Assembly: GCA_024508675.1 (NCBI GenBank)
Contig: JANINQ010000008.1
Coordinates: forward strand, 240,911-304,910
Origin: Afipia sp.
Lineage (GTDB): Bacteria > Pseudomonadota > Alphaproteobacteria > Rhizobiales > Xanthobacteraceae
Reading direction: 5' to 3'
DNA: 64,000 nt
Of the stretch, positions 24,259 to 32,118 are shown in pieces. The stretch's first letter is position 1. Every line of letters begins with the position of its first letter. The notes beneath the pieces were generated by a model, which worked only from the letters and a program-made list of their open reading frames with translations, was not told the origin of the DNA and did not search any database. The position numbers and the translations under genes are program-made.

Positions 24259-24283
24259 GACGCAGGCTTCACGAGAATGTTCC
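24259..24283 (-). promoter_or_regulatory. EcfG-like promoter of the candidate small RNA
   Basis: Minus strand: GGAAC, 16 bases, CGTC; only the last base differs from CGTT. The spacing fits a start near 24252. Confidence 0.55.
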
Positions 24284-24371
24284 TGACTGGAGCAGATTTT
24301 TCTTGAGACGAGTGCCGGATGCCGCCGGAACGAAAGCTGCGCGAGTCACGTTGTTCTGCACAGCCGCGATC

Positions 24372-24827
24372 ATGCGGCATGGCAACGTGGTGGGGTGGCA
24401 GATGGCTAATCTGGCTTCTGGAACTCTCGGAGTGGTGGCAGGGATGCTGGCACTGGGTGCCGTGCATCTGGAAGTATCGGCTGGCAACGATCTGCTCGGA
24501 CCGGTGCAGCGCGGTGATGCGTCGGCAACTGTCCCGGCGCAGACCGGGCCGATCGCAATCAATGTCGATCGCTCCGCAAAAGGTGATCGCGAGGCCGTGA
24601 CGACGTCCGGCGGCGGCGTAACGATCTCGTTCAAGGTGCCGGGATCGGACGATTCATCAGTGATGGTTCGCATGCCGTCCGGCGAGGCCGCTGATGCGCG
24701 CAAGGCTCCGGCATCGACGGTTGGCAAGGGATCGTCAGCAGGGAGCCGGCCGATTGCGTGTGAGCCTGTGGTGAGCGTGCTGACCGCCGTTGCCAAGCAG
24801 CTTGCGCCCGGACGCTGCATCACCTGA
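24372..24827 (+). CDS. hypothetical membrane-anchored or exported protein
   Basis: About 151 residues. One hydrophobic segment (LASGTLGVVAGMLALGAVHL) near the N-terminus, then a low-complexity polar region and a compact end ACEPVVSVLTAVAKQLAPGRC with two cysteines. The end segment looks conserved, but I know no function. The start is uncertain: ATG 24372 or 24402 are both possible and neither has a good ribosome site. Terminated by a strong hairpin. Confidence 0.6.
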   Translation: MRHGNVVGWQMANLASGTLGVVAGMLALGAVHLEVSAGNDLLGPVQRGDASATVPAQTGPIAINVDRSAKGDREAVTTSGGGVTISFKVPGSDDSSVMVRMPSGEAADARKAPASTVGKGSSAGSRPIACEPVVSVLTAVAKQLAPGRCIT

Positions 24828-24850
24828 CCTTGCTGCCAACCGGACGACCG

Positions 24851-24888
24851 CAAAACAAAAGAGCGCCCTGCGGCGCTCTTTTGTTTTG
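24851..24888. terminator. strong bidirectional terminator
   Basis: A perfect 17-base stem (CAAAACAAAAGAGCGCC and its complement) with a 4-base loop, between two convergent genes. Confidence 0.92.
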
Positions 24889-24912
24889 AAGGGCGAGGTG
24901 CCGCTTCGGAGC

Positions 24913-25350
24913 TTATTCTTCAGGATCGGGCTTGGCGTCAGCCTGGCGGCGGCCTGCCATCAGGCCGATCGCGATGCCGGCCACCGCGACAATGGGAATG
25001 ATGCGCTTGACGCCGATGGTCCGCACGATCTGCAAGCCGGCCGCCAGCACCATGGGATCGCTCAGTGCAGCCTGCATGGTGGATTTGGCGGCTTCAACCG
25101 GCTTTTTCCTGATCTGCCGCTTGCGCACCATGTAGGCGATGGCCGCCAGCATGGTCGCTACAAAGAAAACACCGGCGCCCGCGAAACAGGCCTGCAGGAG
25201 GCCGTACTTCTGCAGCACGAAAACGAAGGCTGCGGCACACAGGAAGCATGTCGTAATGAACAGCAGCACGGCCACGGCAATGGCCAAGGAGGTCAGCCGC
25301 AATGCGCTGCCCGTGCTTTCGCGAAAGTCATCCATGAACTTCTGAAACAT
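24913..25350 (-). CDS. phage-holin-family (YqjE-like) membrane protein
   Basis: 145 residues with three membrane segments: LAIAVAVLLFITTCFLCAAA, FAGAGVFFVATMLAAIAYMV and IIPIVAVAGIAIGLMAG. The layout and the charged linker RKRQIRKKPVEAAKS match holin-superfamily proteins found beside DUF883 genes. It is not a phage lysis gene in this setting. It lies 75 bases after a DUF883 gene on the same strand and is probably driven by the same EcfG promoter, hinting at an inner-membrane stress role. Confidence 0.7.
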   Translation of the reverse strand: MFQKFMDDFRESTGSALRLTSLAIAVAVLLFITTCFLCAAAFVFVLQKYGLLQACFAGAGVFFVATMLAAIAYMVRKRQIRKKPVEAAKSTMQAALSDPMVLAAGLQIVRTIGVKRIIPIVAVAGIAIGLMAGRRQADAKPDPEE

Positions 25351-25425
25351 CGGAAATCCGATCAGTATCCATCAAACAAGGCAGCGCCACCGGCGCAGGC
25401 CGGTGGCGTCAGTTAAACACCGCTT

Positions 25426-25797
25426 TCAGCGCCGCCACGTCACGCCGATCAGGAAGCCCAATCCTATCGCAAGGCCGACCGCGGCGAGCGGGCGCTGGGT
25501 GATGGCGTCCTCCAGGGATTCTTCCAGTGTCCCGGCATAGTCCTGCGCCGCCTCCAGCGCTTCGCTGCCGCGCTGGCTGGCGTCTGACATCATCGAGTCT
25601 ACATTGGCGCGGGCCTGCTTGTAGGTGCGCCGCGCCTGTCTGCTCGCATCGCCCTTGAAGGCTTCGATGACATCGGAAATCTGGTCGGCGAGTGCTGAAA
25701 TATCGTTTTTCACGGCTTCTACATCCTTCTGAAGGCGTTCATAGGTGGTTTTGTCGGCCATGTGCCTCATTGCGTCTTCACCGTCGGTGCTCGACAT
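25426..25797 (-). CDS. DUF883 (ElaB/YqjD-type) membrane-anchored protein
   Basis: 123 residues. A long amphipathic coil (YERLQKDVEAVKNDISALAD ... DASRQARRTYKQARANVDSM) ends in one C-terminal helix with the family's GLAIGLGFLIGVTWRR. E. coli relatives are stress-induced, C-terminally anchored and bind ribosomes. The ATG at 25797 is chosen because AGGAG lies seven bases upstream; an in-frame ATG at 25812 would lie in that ribosome site. A perfect EcfG promoter lies about 50 bases upstream. Confidence 0.86.
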   Translation of the reverse strand: MSSTDGEDAMRHMADKTTYERLQKDVEAVKNDISALADQISDVIEAFKGDASRQARRTYKQARANVDSMMSDASQRGSEALEAAQDYAGTLEESLEDAITQRPLAAVGLAIGLGFLIGVTWRR

Positions 25798-25821
25798 CAA
25801 AAACTCCTGCAAAATCCTGAC

Positions 25822-25855
25822 AACCGCGCGCTGTTCGGAGCGAAAACGCGCGGTT
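25822..25855 (-). terminator. hairpin overlapping the DUF883 promoter
   Basis: Perfect 9-base arms (AACCGCGCG/CGCGCGGTT) around a 16-base spacer, placed just after the AI-2E-type gene and covering the -10 element and start point of the downstream EcfG promoter. It may end the upstream transcript; the T run is poor. Confidence 0.45.
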
Positions 25856-25869
25856 TCGCTGATGGTTCC
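25845..25869 (-). promoter_or_regulatory. EcfG promoter of the DUF883-holin pair
   Basis: Minus strand: GGAAC, 16 bases, CGTT. A perfect consensus match about 50 bases before the ATG at 25797. Confidence 0.85.
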
Positions 25870-25877
25870 ACTGCTGC

Positions 25878-26990
25878 TTAGTCGCCGGGCATTTGGCTGT
25901 CCTTGACCGGCATCAAGTGCTCCCTGAGCACAAGGCCCACGATCAGGATCGGTGAGGACAGAAACGCCCCCATCGGCCCCCAGAGCCAGGTCCAGAACGC
26001 CAGGGCAACGATGACCGCCAGCGCATTTAGCGCGAGCCGCCGCCCGATGATGGTCGGGGTGATGAAATGGCCTTCGATGAAGGCCACGAGGGCGAAGCCT
26101 GCTGCCGCAACCAGTCCTCCGCCCAAGGTGGACGCGGTGATGATCCCGACCGCCGCCAGCACGACGAACGTGACGATAGGCCCGATGATCGGGATGAAAT
26201 TCAGCGTCGCCGCGAGCGCCCCGAGGCCGGCGGGATTCGGCATGCCGGTCAAGGCGCAGATCAACCCGGTCGCGATGCCAAGTCCCATGTTGATCACGGT
26301 GACGGTGAGAAGATAGTTGCCGAGATTGCTTTCGATGGCGTTCAGGATGCGCAGCGTCCGCAGCCGCGAGTCGTGATCCTCGAAAGTCAGGACGAGGGCA
26401 CGGCGCAGATCCGGCCAGCTCGCAATGAACAGCACCAGAACCGCCAGAAATAAAAGAAGCTCGGTGAATGTCGGGGAGAGGAATTCAAGCGTGGGCTGAA
26501 CCCATTCGATCTTCGGCAATGGAAAGCCGGTCTCCGAAGGCGTGCCGCCGAACAGGCCTTGCACCTGATGCCAGAGGGCAATCGGCCGGTCGAAGACGTG
26601 GAATTTTTCCTTGAGCGATGACTGAAGCTCGGGCAGCCGCGTGGTCCAGTCCATCACCGGCGCCGAAATCAATGCCACCATGAAGGCCAGCCCGGTGCAG
26701 GTCGCGGCCACGATCAGCACGGCCGAAACCGAGCGCGGAATTCCATAGCGCTCGAAGAACTTCGCCGCCGGGGACAGCATGGTTCCGACGACCAGCGCTG
26801 TTACAGTGGGAAGGAAAAATGCGCGCGCCACATACAGCACCGCGACGATGCTGATGATCAGCAGCGCAACAAGCGAGAAAGATACGATCTCGGTGTGGCC
26901 GATGGATGGAGGTTGCCGATCCTCGTCCTCGTCCGGCGGCGAAGCCACCGGACGAACAGTGTCGCGCACCTTACGGCGCAGGCCGGGCAT
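25878..26990 (-). CDS. AI-2E family transporter (PerM-like permease)
   Basis: 370 residues. A charged N-terminus, then about eight membrane helices of the PF01594 type (LYVARAFFLPTVTALVVGTM; LNFIPIIGPIVTFVVLAAVG; ALAFWTWLWGPMGAFLSSPI near the end). Family members are proposed exporters or sodium/proton antiporters; the substrate here is unknown and the autoinducer label should not be taken literally. It starts one base after a DUF3309 gene and shares its EcfG-type promoter. Confidence 0.88.
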   Translation of the reverse strand: MPGLRRKVRDTVRPVASPPDEDEDRQPPSIGHTEIVSFSLVALLIISIVAVLYVARAFFLPTVTALVVGTMLSPAAKFFERYGIPRSVSAVLIVAATCTGLAFMVALISAPVMDWTTRLPELQSSLKEKFHVFDRPIALWHQVQGLFGGTPSETGFPLPKIEWVQPTLEFLSPTFTELLLFLAVLVLFIASWPDLRRALVLTFEDHDSRLRTLRILNAIESNLGNYLLTVTVINMGLGIATGLICALTGMPNPAGLGALAATLNFIPIIGPIVTFVVLAAVGIITASTLGGGLVAAAGFALVAFIEGHFITPTIIGRRLALNALAVIVALAFWTWLWGPMGAFLSSPILIVGLVLREHLMPVKDSQMPGD

Positions 26991-26991
26991 C

Positions 26992-27150
26992 TCAGATTCG
27001 GCCGAGCAGCAGCAGGATCACCACGATCACCAGTATTGTGCCGACAATGCCGGATGGGCCGTAGCCCCAGTTGCCGCTGTAACCCCAGCTTGGAATGACG
27101 CCGAGCAGGATAAGGATCAAAAGAATGACGAGGATGGTGCCAAGAGACAT
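26992..27150 (-). CDS. DUF3309 small membrane protein
   Basis: 52 residues: MSLGTILVILLILILLGVIP, a central SWGYSGNWGYGPSG, and a second helix IVGTILVIVVILLLLGRI. This is the standard DUF3309 form with its Trp/Gly/Tyr hinge. These peptides often belong to stress regulons in alphaproteobacteria; no biochemical role is known. It is the first gene of a pair with the AI-2E-type permease. Confidence 0.87.
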   Translation of the reverse strand: MSLGTILVILLILILLGVIPSWGYSGNWGYGPSGIVGTILVIVVILLLLGRI

Positions 27151-27201
27151 GATTGAAGTCCTCAATTTCTGAACCGGCCCCAGCCGGCCTTCGGCACCGG
27201 T

Positions 27202-27226
27202 AACCGGCAGCGGGACCCAATGTTCC
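27202..27226 (-). promoter_or_regulatory. EcfG-type promoter of the DUF3309-permease pair
   Basis: Minus strand: GGAAC, 16 bases, GGTT, one base from consensus. It lies about 55 bases before the DUF3309 start and is divergent from the transpeptidase promoter. Confidence 0.6.
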
Positions 27227-27289
27227 CATTCCCGGCGTGAACCGGTGTCCTGCCGGACTGCACAAACATCTGTTGCGAGAGAAGGCGCC

Positions 27290-27315
27290 GGAACCAAAAG
27301 CCGGGACGCCGCGTT
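27290..27315 (+). promoter_or_regulatory. EcfG-type promoter of the L,D-transpeptidase gene
   Basis: GGAAC, 17 bases, CGTT; spacing of 16-17 is tolerated by EcfG. About 50 bases before the ATG at 27367. Confidence 0.65.
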
Positions 27316-27366
27316 CGTTTGTGGTCCGCATCACACGATGCCCTCTTGCAGGAATCGAGGCAGGCC

Positions 27367-28206
27367 ATGACCCGTTCGGTGCAGCACTCCCCCAAAGGAA
27401 TGACAGTGCTTCGGAATTCGGTGGCCAAGGTTTTCATCGGGATTTCCGGCGCGTGCGTTTCGCGCCGGGGTTTGAGCGCAGCGGCGGTGCTGTTGCCGCT
27501 CGGTCTGGCGACGCCCGCCATGTCACAAACCCTGGGCTATGCAGGATACGCCGCCGCTCCTTCGCAGGGGCTGTTCTGGTCGGACCGGCAGTCACTGCCG
27601 ACGCCCAACGTAACTGAAGATGAAAGCGACAGCTCTGCTGTCCTGCCCGAGCGGCTGCAGCGCAAGATCGTCTCTTATGAAACGCGTGAAGCACCCGGCA
27701 CGATCGTGATCGATACCGGCAACACCACGCTCTATTACGTGCTTGGTCAGGGCCGCGCGATCCGTTACGGGGTCGGCGTTGGCCGCGAGGGATTTACATG
27801 GTCGGGCGTGCAGACCGTGTCGCGCAAGGCCTCATGGCCCGACTGGCATCCGCCCGCAGAGATGATCGCACGTCAGCCCTATCTGCCCCGGTTCGTCGCG
27901 GGCGGTCCGGGAAACCCTTTGGGCGCGGCTGCGATGTATCTCGGCTCGAGCGCCTATCGCATCCACGGCACCAACGATCCGTCGACCATCGGAAAGTTTG
28001 TGTCCAGCGGCTGCATCCGTCTGACCAATGAAGATGTGCAGGATCTGGCGAGCCGCGTCTCCATCGGCACGAAGGTTGTGGTGCTGCCGAAGAATGGGCG
28101 GATCGAGGCCGAAGCGGCGAGAACGCGCGCGCAGCCGCGCACCGGCGCGCTCAAGCCGCTGCGCATCAGCGCGTCACAAAACATCAAATTGTCCGGATTA
28201 AATTGA
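27367..28206 (+). CDS. L,D-transpeptidase (YkuD domain)
   Basis: 279 residues. A long export signal (to about residue 53, AMSQ), a linker, then a YkuD domain (GTIVIDTGNTTLYYVLGQG) with the catalytic motif HGTNDPSTIGKFVSSGCIRL containing the active Cys. It makes 3-3 cross-links in peptidoglycan or links proteins to it, in the periplasm. I use the ATG at 27367, which has a GAGGCAGG site and lies downstream of the promoter; an ATG at 27319 would sit on the start point. Stress control of wall cross-linking is inferred from the promoter. Confidence 0.88.
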   Translation: MTRSVQHSPKGMTVLRNSVAKVFIGISGACVSRRGLSAAAVLLPLGLATPAMSQTLGYAGYAAAPSQGLFWSDRQSLPTPNVTEDESDSSAVLPERLQRKIVSYETREAPGTIVIDTGNTTLYYVLGQGRAIRYGVGVGREGFTWSGVQTVSRKASWPDWHPPAEMIARQPYLPRFVAGGPGNPLGAAAMYLGSSAYRIHGTNDPSTIGKFVSSGCIRLTNEDVQDLASRVSIGTKVVVLPKNGRIEAEAARTRAQPRTGALKPLRISASQNIKLSGLN

Positions 28207-28258
28207 GTCGAAATTTGCACAGGCGATGTACGGGATGAGCAAGGCTGTAGAGGGCGTC

Positions 28259-28924
28259 ATGCGTCAGTTCAAGTTGTATCGAAGATCGGCGAGGATCGCC
28301 GCGATCGCGTGCGCCGCGATTGCAGCGGGTACGCCGTCTGCCCATGCCCGCGATTTCTTCTCATCTTTTTTCGGCGGGGTCTTTAACGACAACGCCCACC
28401 CGAGTCCGCCGCCCTCGATGCCGTTTGCTTCGCCGGAGTTCGGTGATCCGTCCCAGTCATCGGGCCGCCGGGTGAACATCTATGGCGGCAGCTACGGGGG
28501 ATCGACCACGTATTGCGTACGGACCTGCGATGGCCGCTACTTCCCGGTGGTTGCGTCTGACGGACAGAGCAAGGCCGAAGCCTGCAAGAACTTCTGTCCG
28601 GCCTCCGAGACGAAAATCTTCCACGGCGGCTCAATCGACAATGCGTCGAGCGATACCGGGAAATCGTATGCGGACCTTCCCAACGCTTTCCGCTATCGCA
28701 AGGAGCTGGTGACCGGCTGCACCTGCAACGGCAAGGATACCGCAGGTCTTGCTTCGATGAAGATCGAAGACGATCCGACGCTGCGCAAGGGTGATATTGT
28801 CGCCGGAGCGAACGGTCTAATGGTCGCGCAAAGCAGCCGTCGCAGCGCGGCCTTGAATTTCACTCCGGCACCGAAATCCGTTCGTGAGAAGTTCGAACGT
28901 CTCCCCGTGGTCGCTGCGCAATAA
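28259..28924 (+). CDS. DUF2865 domain secreted protein
   Basis: About 221 residues. An export signal (LYRRSARIAAIACAAIAAGT, cut near AHA-RD), a proline-rich stretch, then the DUF2865 core with six or more cysteines in pairs (TTYCVRTCDGRYFPV, ACKNFCPASETK, VTGCTCNGKD). The cysteine pairs suggest a disulfide-stabilised periplasmic domain of unknown role. The start at 28259 has an AGAGGG site; ATGs at 28226 and 28235 are alternatives. No stress promoter is visible, so it may be read from the transpeptidase transcript. Confidence 0.8.
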   Translation: MRQFKLYRRSARIAAIACAAIAAGTPSAHARDFFSSFFGGVFNDNAHPSPPPSMPFASPEFGDPSQSSGRRVNIYGGSYGGSTTYCVRTCDGRYFPVVASDGQSKAEACKNFCPASETKIFHGGSIDNASSDTGKSYADLPNAFRYRKELVTGCTCNGKDTAGLASMKIEDDPTLRKGDIVAGANGLMVAQSSRRSAALNFTPAPKSVREKFERLPVVAAQ

Positions 28925-28952
28925 GGAACCGCGCTGCCGCTGTTCCAGGGCT

Positions 28953-28977
28953 GGAACCAACCTTCGTGTGAATCGTT
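28953..28977 (+). promoter_or_regulatory. EcfG promoter of the small membrane protein gene
   Basis: GGAAC, 16 bases, CGTT: a perfect match, about 60 bases before the ATG at 29038. Confidence 0.82.
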
Positions 28978-29037
28978 GATGTATCGGGATACGGGACGAA
29001 GGTCTCGCACCTGTTTCGACCGCATGAAGGGGTTGTC

Positions 29038-29199
29038 ATGTCTTTGCTTATCAGCGTCCTGATCACGTTCCTTGTCGTTATTCTTGTTCTTTATCTCGTC
29101 AATCTGCTGCCGATCGACGGGCGTGCGAAGCAGATCGTTCGCGCCATTGTCATCATTATCGGCATCATCTCGATCCTGAAATATCTCGCGGTGTTCTAG
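29038..29199 (+). CDS. Thivi_2564-type small membrane protein
   Basis: 53 residues with two hydrophobic helices: MSLLISVLITFLVVILVLYL and IVRAIVIIIGIISILKYLAV, joined by NLLPIDGRAKQ. The pattern fits the Thivi_2564 family of two-helix membrane peptides, which has no known function. The ATG is preceded by GAAGGGG. The perfect EcfG promoter before it places it in the stress regulon. Confidence 0.75.
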   Translation: MSLLISVLITFLVVILVLYLVNLLPIDGRAKQIVRAIVIIIGIISILKYLAVF

Positions 29200-29204
29200 A
29201 TGTA

Positions 29205-29319
29205 CGTCATTGCGAGGAGGCGAAGCCGACGAAGCAATCCAGCTGTCTTGAAGAAATGGATTGCTTCGCGGAGCCTGTCATCGGGCTGGCGAAGCCGGAC
29301 CCGTTGGCTCGCAATGACG
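29205..29319. repeat. palindromic intergenic repeat, type 1, copy A
   Basis: Outer arms CGTCATTGCGAG (29205) and CTCGCAATGACG (29308), inner arms CGAAGCAATCCA (29230) and TGGATTGCTTCG (29258). A second copy with the same arms lies at 51432-51510. It is a REP-like element, probably non-coding, between two converging stress genes. Confidence 0.85.
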
Positions 29320-29347
29320 CGATAGCCGCGCCGCTCGATGTCTGAAA

Positions 29348-29380
29348 AGAAAAAAGCCCCGGCGATGCCGGAGCTTTCAG
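29348..29380 (-). terminator. terminator of the csbD gene
   Basis: Minus strand: AAAGCTCCGGC/GCCGGGGCTTT stem (one mismatch) followed by TTTTCTTTTC, 18 bases after the CsbD stop. Confidence 0.85.
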
Positions 29381-29397
29381 TTTGAATGGGGCTTCGG

Positions 29398-29598
29398 TTA
29401 CTTCAGCGTGCCGAACCAGTCATCCACGTCCTTCTTGACCTGATCCTTGGCATAGCCGTAGCGCTGCTGCAGCTTGCCTTCGAGTTGCTCGCGGCGGCCT
29501 TCGATGACATTGAGATCGTCATCGGTCAGCTTGCCCCATTTCTCCTTCGCGGCGCCCTTGAACTGTTTCCAGTTGCCTTCAACGCGGTTCCAATCCAT
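29398..29598 (-). CDS. CsbD family stress protein
   Basis: 66 residues: MDWNRVEGNWKQFKGAAKEK, WGKLTDDDLNVIEGRREQLE and a C-terminal YGYAKDQVKKDVDDWFGTLK, an exact CsbD layout. These small hydrophilic proteins are strongly induced in general stress responses (sigma B in Bacillus, EcfG in alphaproteobacteria); the molecular role is unknown. A perfect EcfG promoter lies 30 bases upstream and a terminator follows, so it is a single-gene transcript. Confidence 0.92.
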   Translation of the reverse strand: MDWNRVEGNWKQFKGAAKEKWGKLTDDDLNVIEGRREQLEGKLQQRYGYAKDQVKKDVDDWFGTLK

Positions 29599-29628
29599 CG
29601 CATCATCTCCTGTATGGTGATGCCCGAT

Positions 29629-29653
29629 AACGAAGCGCTGGAGCTATCGTTCC
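29629..29653 (-). promoter_or_regulatory. EcfG promoter of the csbD gene
   Basis: Minus strand: GGAAC, 16 bases, CGTT, a perfect match 30 bases before the CsbD start. Confidence 0.88.
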
Positions 29654-29695
29654 GCGGGAAAACTGCGACATCGCGCCATTCAATATCGCCCAATC

Positions 29696-29724
29696 AAAAA
29701 CCCCGGCGCGCGGGCCGGGGTTTT
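29696..29724 (-). terminator. terminator of glcB
   Basis: Stem CCCCGG/CCGGGG with flanking A and T runs, about 25 bases after the malate synthase stop; it could work in both directions. Confidence 0.85.
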
Positions 29725-29749
29725 CTTTATCGGGATAATGGAAGCTGGA

Positions 29750-31912
29750 TCAGCCTGCCGCCTTCGCTTCCTTGCGGCGGGCGTGCAGGATGAACTCGGT
29801 GTAGCCGTTCGGCTGCTCGCGGCCCTTGAACACCAGATCGCACGCGGCCTGGAACGCGATGCCGTCGAACTTCGGCGCCATCGGCTTGTAGAGTGCGTCG
29901 CCAGCGTTCTGCTTGTCGACAATCGCCGCCATGCGCTTCAGTGATTCCATCACCTGATCCCTGGTGACGACACCCTGATGCAGCCAGTTGGCAAGGTGCT
30001 GCGCGGAGATGCGCAGCGTGGCGCGGTCTTCCATCAGGCCGACATCGTGAATGTCCGGCACCTTGGAGCAGCCGACGCCCTGATCGATCCAGCGCACCAC
30101 ATAACCGAGGATACCCTGACAGTTGTTGTCGATCTCCTGCTTCACATCGTCCGGCGCCCAGTTCGACTGCGACACCGGAATGGTGAGGATGTCCGACAGC
30201 TTCGCCTTCGGGCGGCTTTTCAGTTCCTTCTGGCGCGCGCCGACATCGACCTGATGATAGTGCAGGGCATGCAGCGTTGCGGCGGTTGGCGAGGGCACCC
30301 ATGCAGTGGACGCACCGGCCTGCGGATGCGCGATTTTCTGCACCAGCATGTCGGCCATCTTGTCGGGAGCGGCCCACATGCCCTTGCCGACCTGTGCGTG
30401 ACCCGGCAGGCCGTTGGCCAGACCCGTATCGACGTTCCAGTCCTCATAGGCCTTGATCCAGGGCTGCGCCTTCATGTCATTCTTGCGGATCATCGGGCCC
30501 GCTTCCATCGACGTGTGGATTTCGTCGCCGGTGCGGTCCAGGAATCCCGTGTTGATGAAGCAGATGCGCTGCGCGGCGTTCTGGATACAGGCCTGCAGGT
30601 TCACCGTGGTGCGGCGTTCCTCGTCCATGATGCCGACCTTCATGGTGTTGGCGGGGAGGCCGAGCATCTTTTCGACGCGGCCGAACAGTTCGACCGTGAG
30701 CGCGACTTCGTCCGGACCGTGCATCTTCGGCTTGACGATGTAGACTGAGCCCTTGCGGCTGTTCTTGAGCTTGCTCTTGCCGTTCAGGTTATGCAGCGCG
30801 AGCAGGCCGGTGACGGCGGCATCGAGAATGCCTTCCGGAATCTCCGCACCGGAGCTGTCGAGCACCGCATCGGTGAACATGTGATGGCCGACATTGCGGA
30901 TCAGCATCATGCTGCGGCCGTGCAGGGTCAGCGTGCCCTTGCCATCCGCGGTGGTGTAGGTGCGGTCTGTATTGAGCGCGCGGGTGAGCGTCTTGCCGCC
31001 CTTTTCGAAGTCGGCGGACAGCGTGCCGTCCATGATGCCGAGCACGTTGCGGTAGACCAGAACCTTGTCTTCGGCGTCGACCGCGGCGACCGAGTCTTCC
31101 ATGTCGAGAATGGTCGAGACAGCAGCTTCGAGGATCATGTCGGCCACACCGGCCGGATCTTCCTTGCCGATGGCGCTGTTGCGGTCGATCTGGATGTCGA
31201 TGTGCAGGCCGTTGTTGAGCAGCAGGATCGAGGTCGGCGCGGCGGCATCACCCTGATAGCCGACGAGCTGCGCCTTGTTCTTCAGCGCGGTGGCATTGCC
31301 GCTCTTGAGCTTGGCGGCGAGCTGGCCGTTCTCGATGTGATAGCCGGTGACGTCGCTGTGGTTGCCGGTGGCGAGCGGCGCGGCCTGATCGAGGAACGCC
31401 TTGGCCTTGGCGATCACCTTGTCGCCGCGCGCCTTGTTGTAACCCTTGCCGCCTTCGGACGGGTCGTGCGGGATTGCGTCGGTGCCGTAGAACGCATCAT
31501 AGAGGCTGCCCCAGCGTGCATTCGCGGCGTTCAGCGAGTAGCGCGCATTGGTTAGCGGCACCACGAGCTGCGGGCCGAACATGGTGGCGAGTTCTTCGTC
31601 GACATTCGCGGTCTGCACATCCTTGGCCGCGGGCTCCGGCTGCAGATAACCGATCTCCTTCAGGAAAGCGGTGTAGGCGTTGATGTCGAACGCCTTGCCC
31701 TTGTTGGCCTTGTGCCAGTCGTCGATCTTGGCCTGCAGCGTATCGCGGGTCGCAAGCAGTTCGCGGGTTCGGGGCGCCAGATCCTTGACGATTCCCGCAA
31801 GGCCCGCCCAGAAGGCATCCGGCGCAATGCCGGTGCCGGCGGTGGCTTCCTTGGCGATGAAGTCGGACAGGACAGGAGCGATCTTCAAACCGCTGGCGTC
31901 GATACGTGTCAT
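29750..31912 (-). CDS. glcB: malate synthase G
   Basis: 720 residues, the normal length for the G isoform (about 725). Diagnostic stretches include [54 protein letters not shown] and [17 protein letters not shown]. It condenses glyoxylate with acetyl-CoA to malate in the glyoxylate shunt or glycolate use. It stands alone; no isocitrate lyase gene is in the window. It is flanked by its own terminator. Confidence 0.97.
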   Translation of the reverse strand: MTRIDASGLKIAPVLSDFIAKEATAGTGIAPDAFWAGLAGIVKDLAPRTRELLATRDTLQAKIDDWHKANKGKAFDINAYTAFLKEIGYLQPEPAAKDVQTANVDEELATMFGPQLVVPLTNARYSLNAANARWGSLYDAFYGTDAIPHDPSEGGKGYNKARGDKVIAKAKAFLDQAAPLATGNHSDVTGYHIENGQLAAKLKSGNATALKNKAQLVGYQGDAAAPTSILLLNNGLHIDIQIDRNSAIGKEDPAGVADMILEAAVSTILDMEDSVAAVDAEDKVLVYRNVLGIMDGTLSADFEKGGKTLTRALNTDRTYTTADGKGTLTLHGRSMMLIRNVGHHMFTDAVLDSSGAEIPEGILDAAVTGLLALHNLNGKSKLKNSRKGSVYIVKPKMHGPDEVALTVELFGRVEKMLGLPANTMKVGIMDEERRTTVNLQACIQNAAQRICFINTGFLDRTGDEIHTSMEAGPMIRKNDMKAQPWIKAYEDWNVDTGLANGLPGHAQVGKGMWAAPDKMADMLVQKIAHPQAGASTAWVPSPTAATLHALHYHQVDVGARQKELKSRPKAKLSDILTIPVSQSNWAPDDVKQEIDNNCQGILGYVVRWIDQGVGCSKVPDIHDVGLMEDRATLRISAQHLANWLHQGVVTRDQVMESLKRMAAIVDKQNAGDALYKPMAPKFDGIAFQAACDLVFKGREQPNGYTEFILHARRKEAKAAG

Positions 31913-32118
31913 GATAAATCTCGCGGAAAACGGCGAAAAAGACGCCGTTCTGGGGCTTCAGGATGAGGTGAAGAGATACCGCTTGAGGCGGAAAGACTGG
32001 CCACTTTTAACGCCAAAGCCGGGCAAAAGAGAAGTCCCTTCCCCGGTCAGAAAGGCGTAGACAACGGCCGCCTGCCGGGAGCCTCCTGTCGCCGCTTTTA
32101 CAGGCAATTCAGGCCCGG

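Noticed and set aside
24150..24290. Peptide-coding alternative for the small RNA region on the minus strand
   Set aside because: A frame crosses both hairpins but has no ATG with a ribosome site after the likely start point, and the terminator lies within it.
24913..25350. Holin-like protein as a prophage sign
   Set aside because: No other phage genes are nearby, and it pairs with a DUF883 stress gene, a common chromosomal arrangement.
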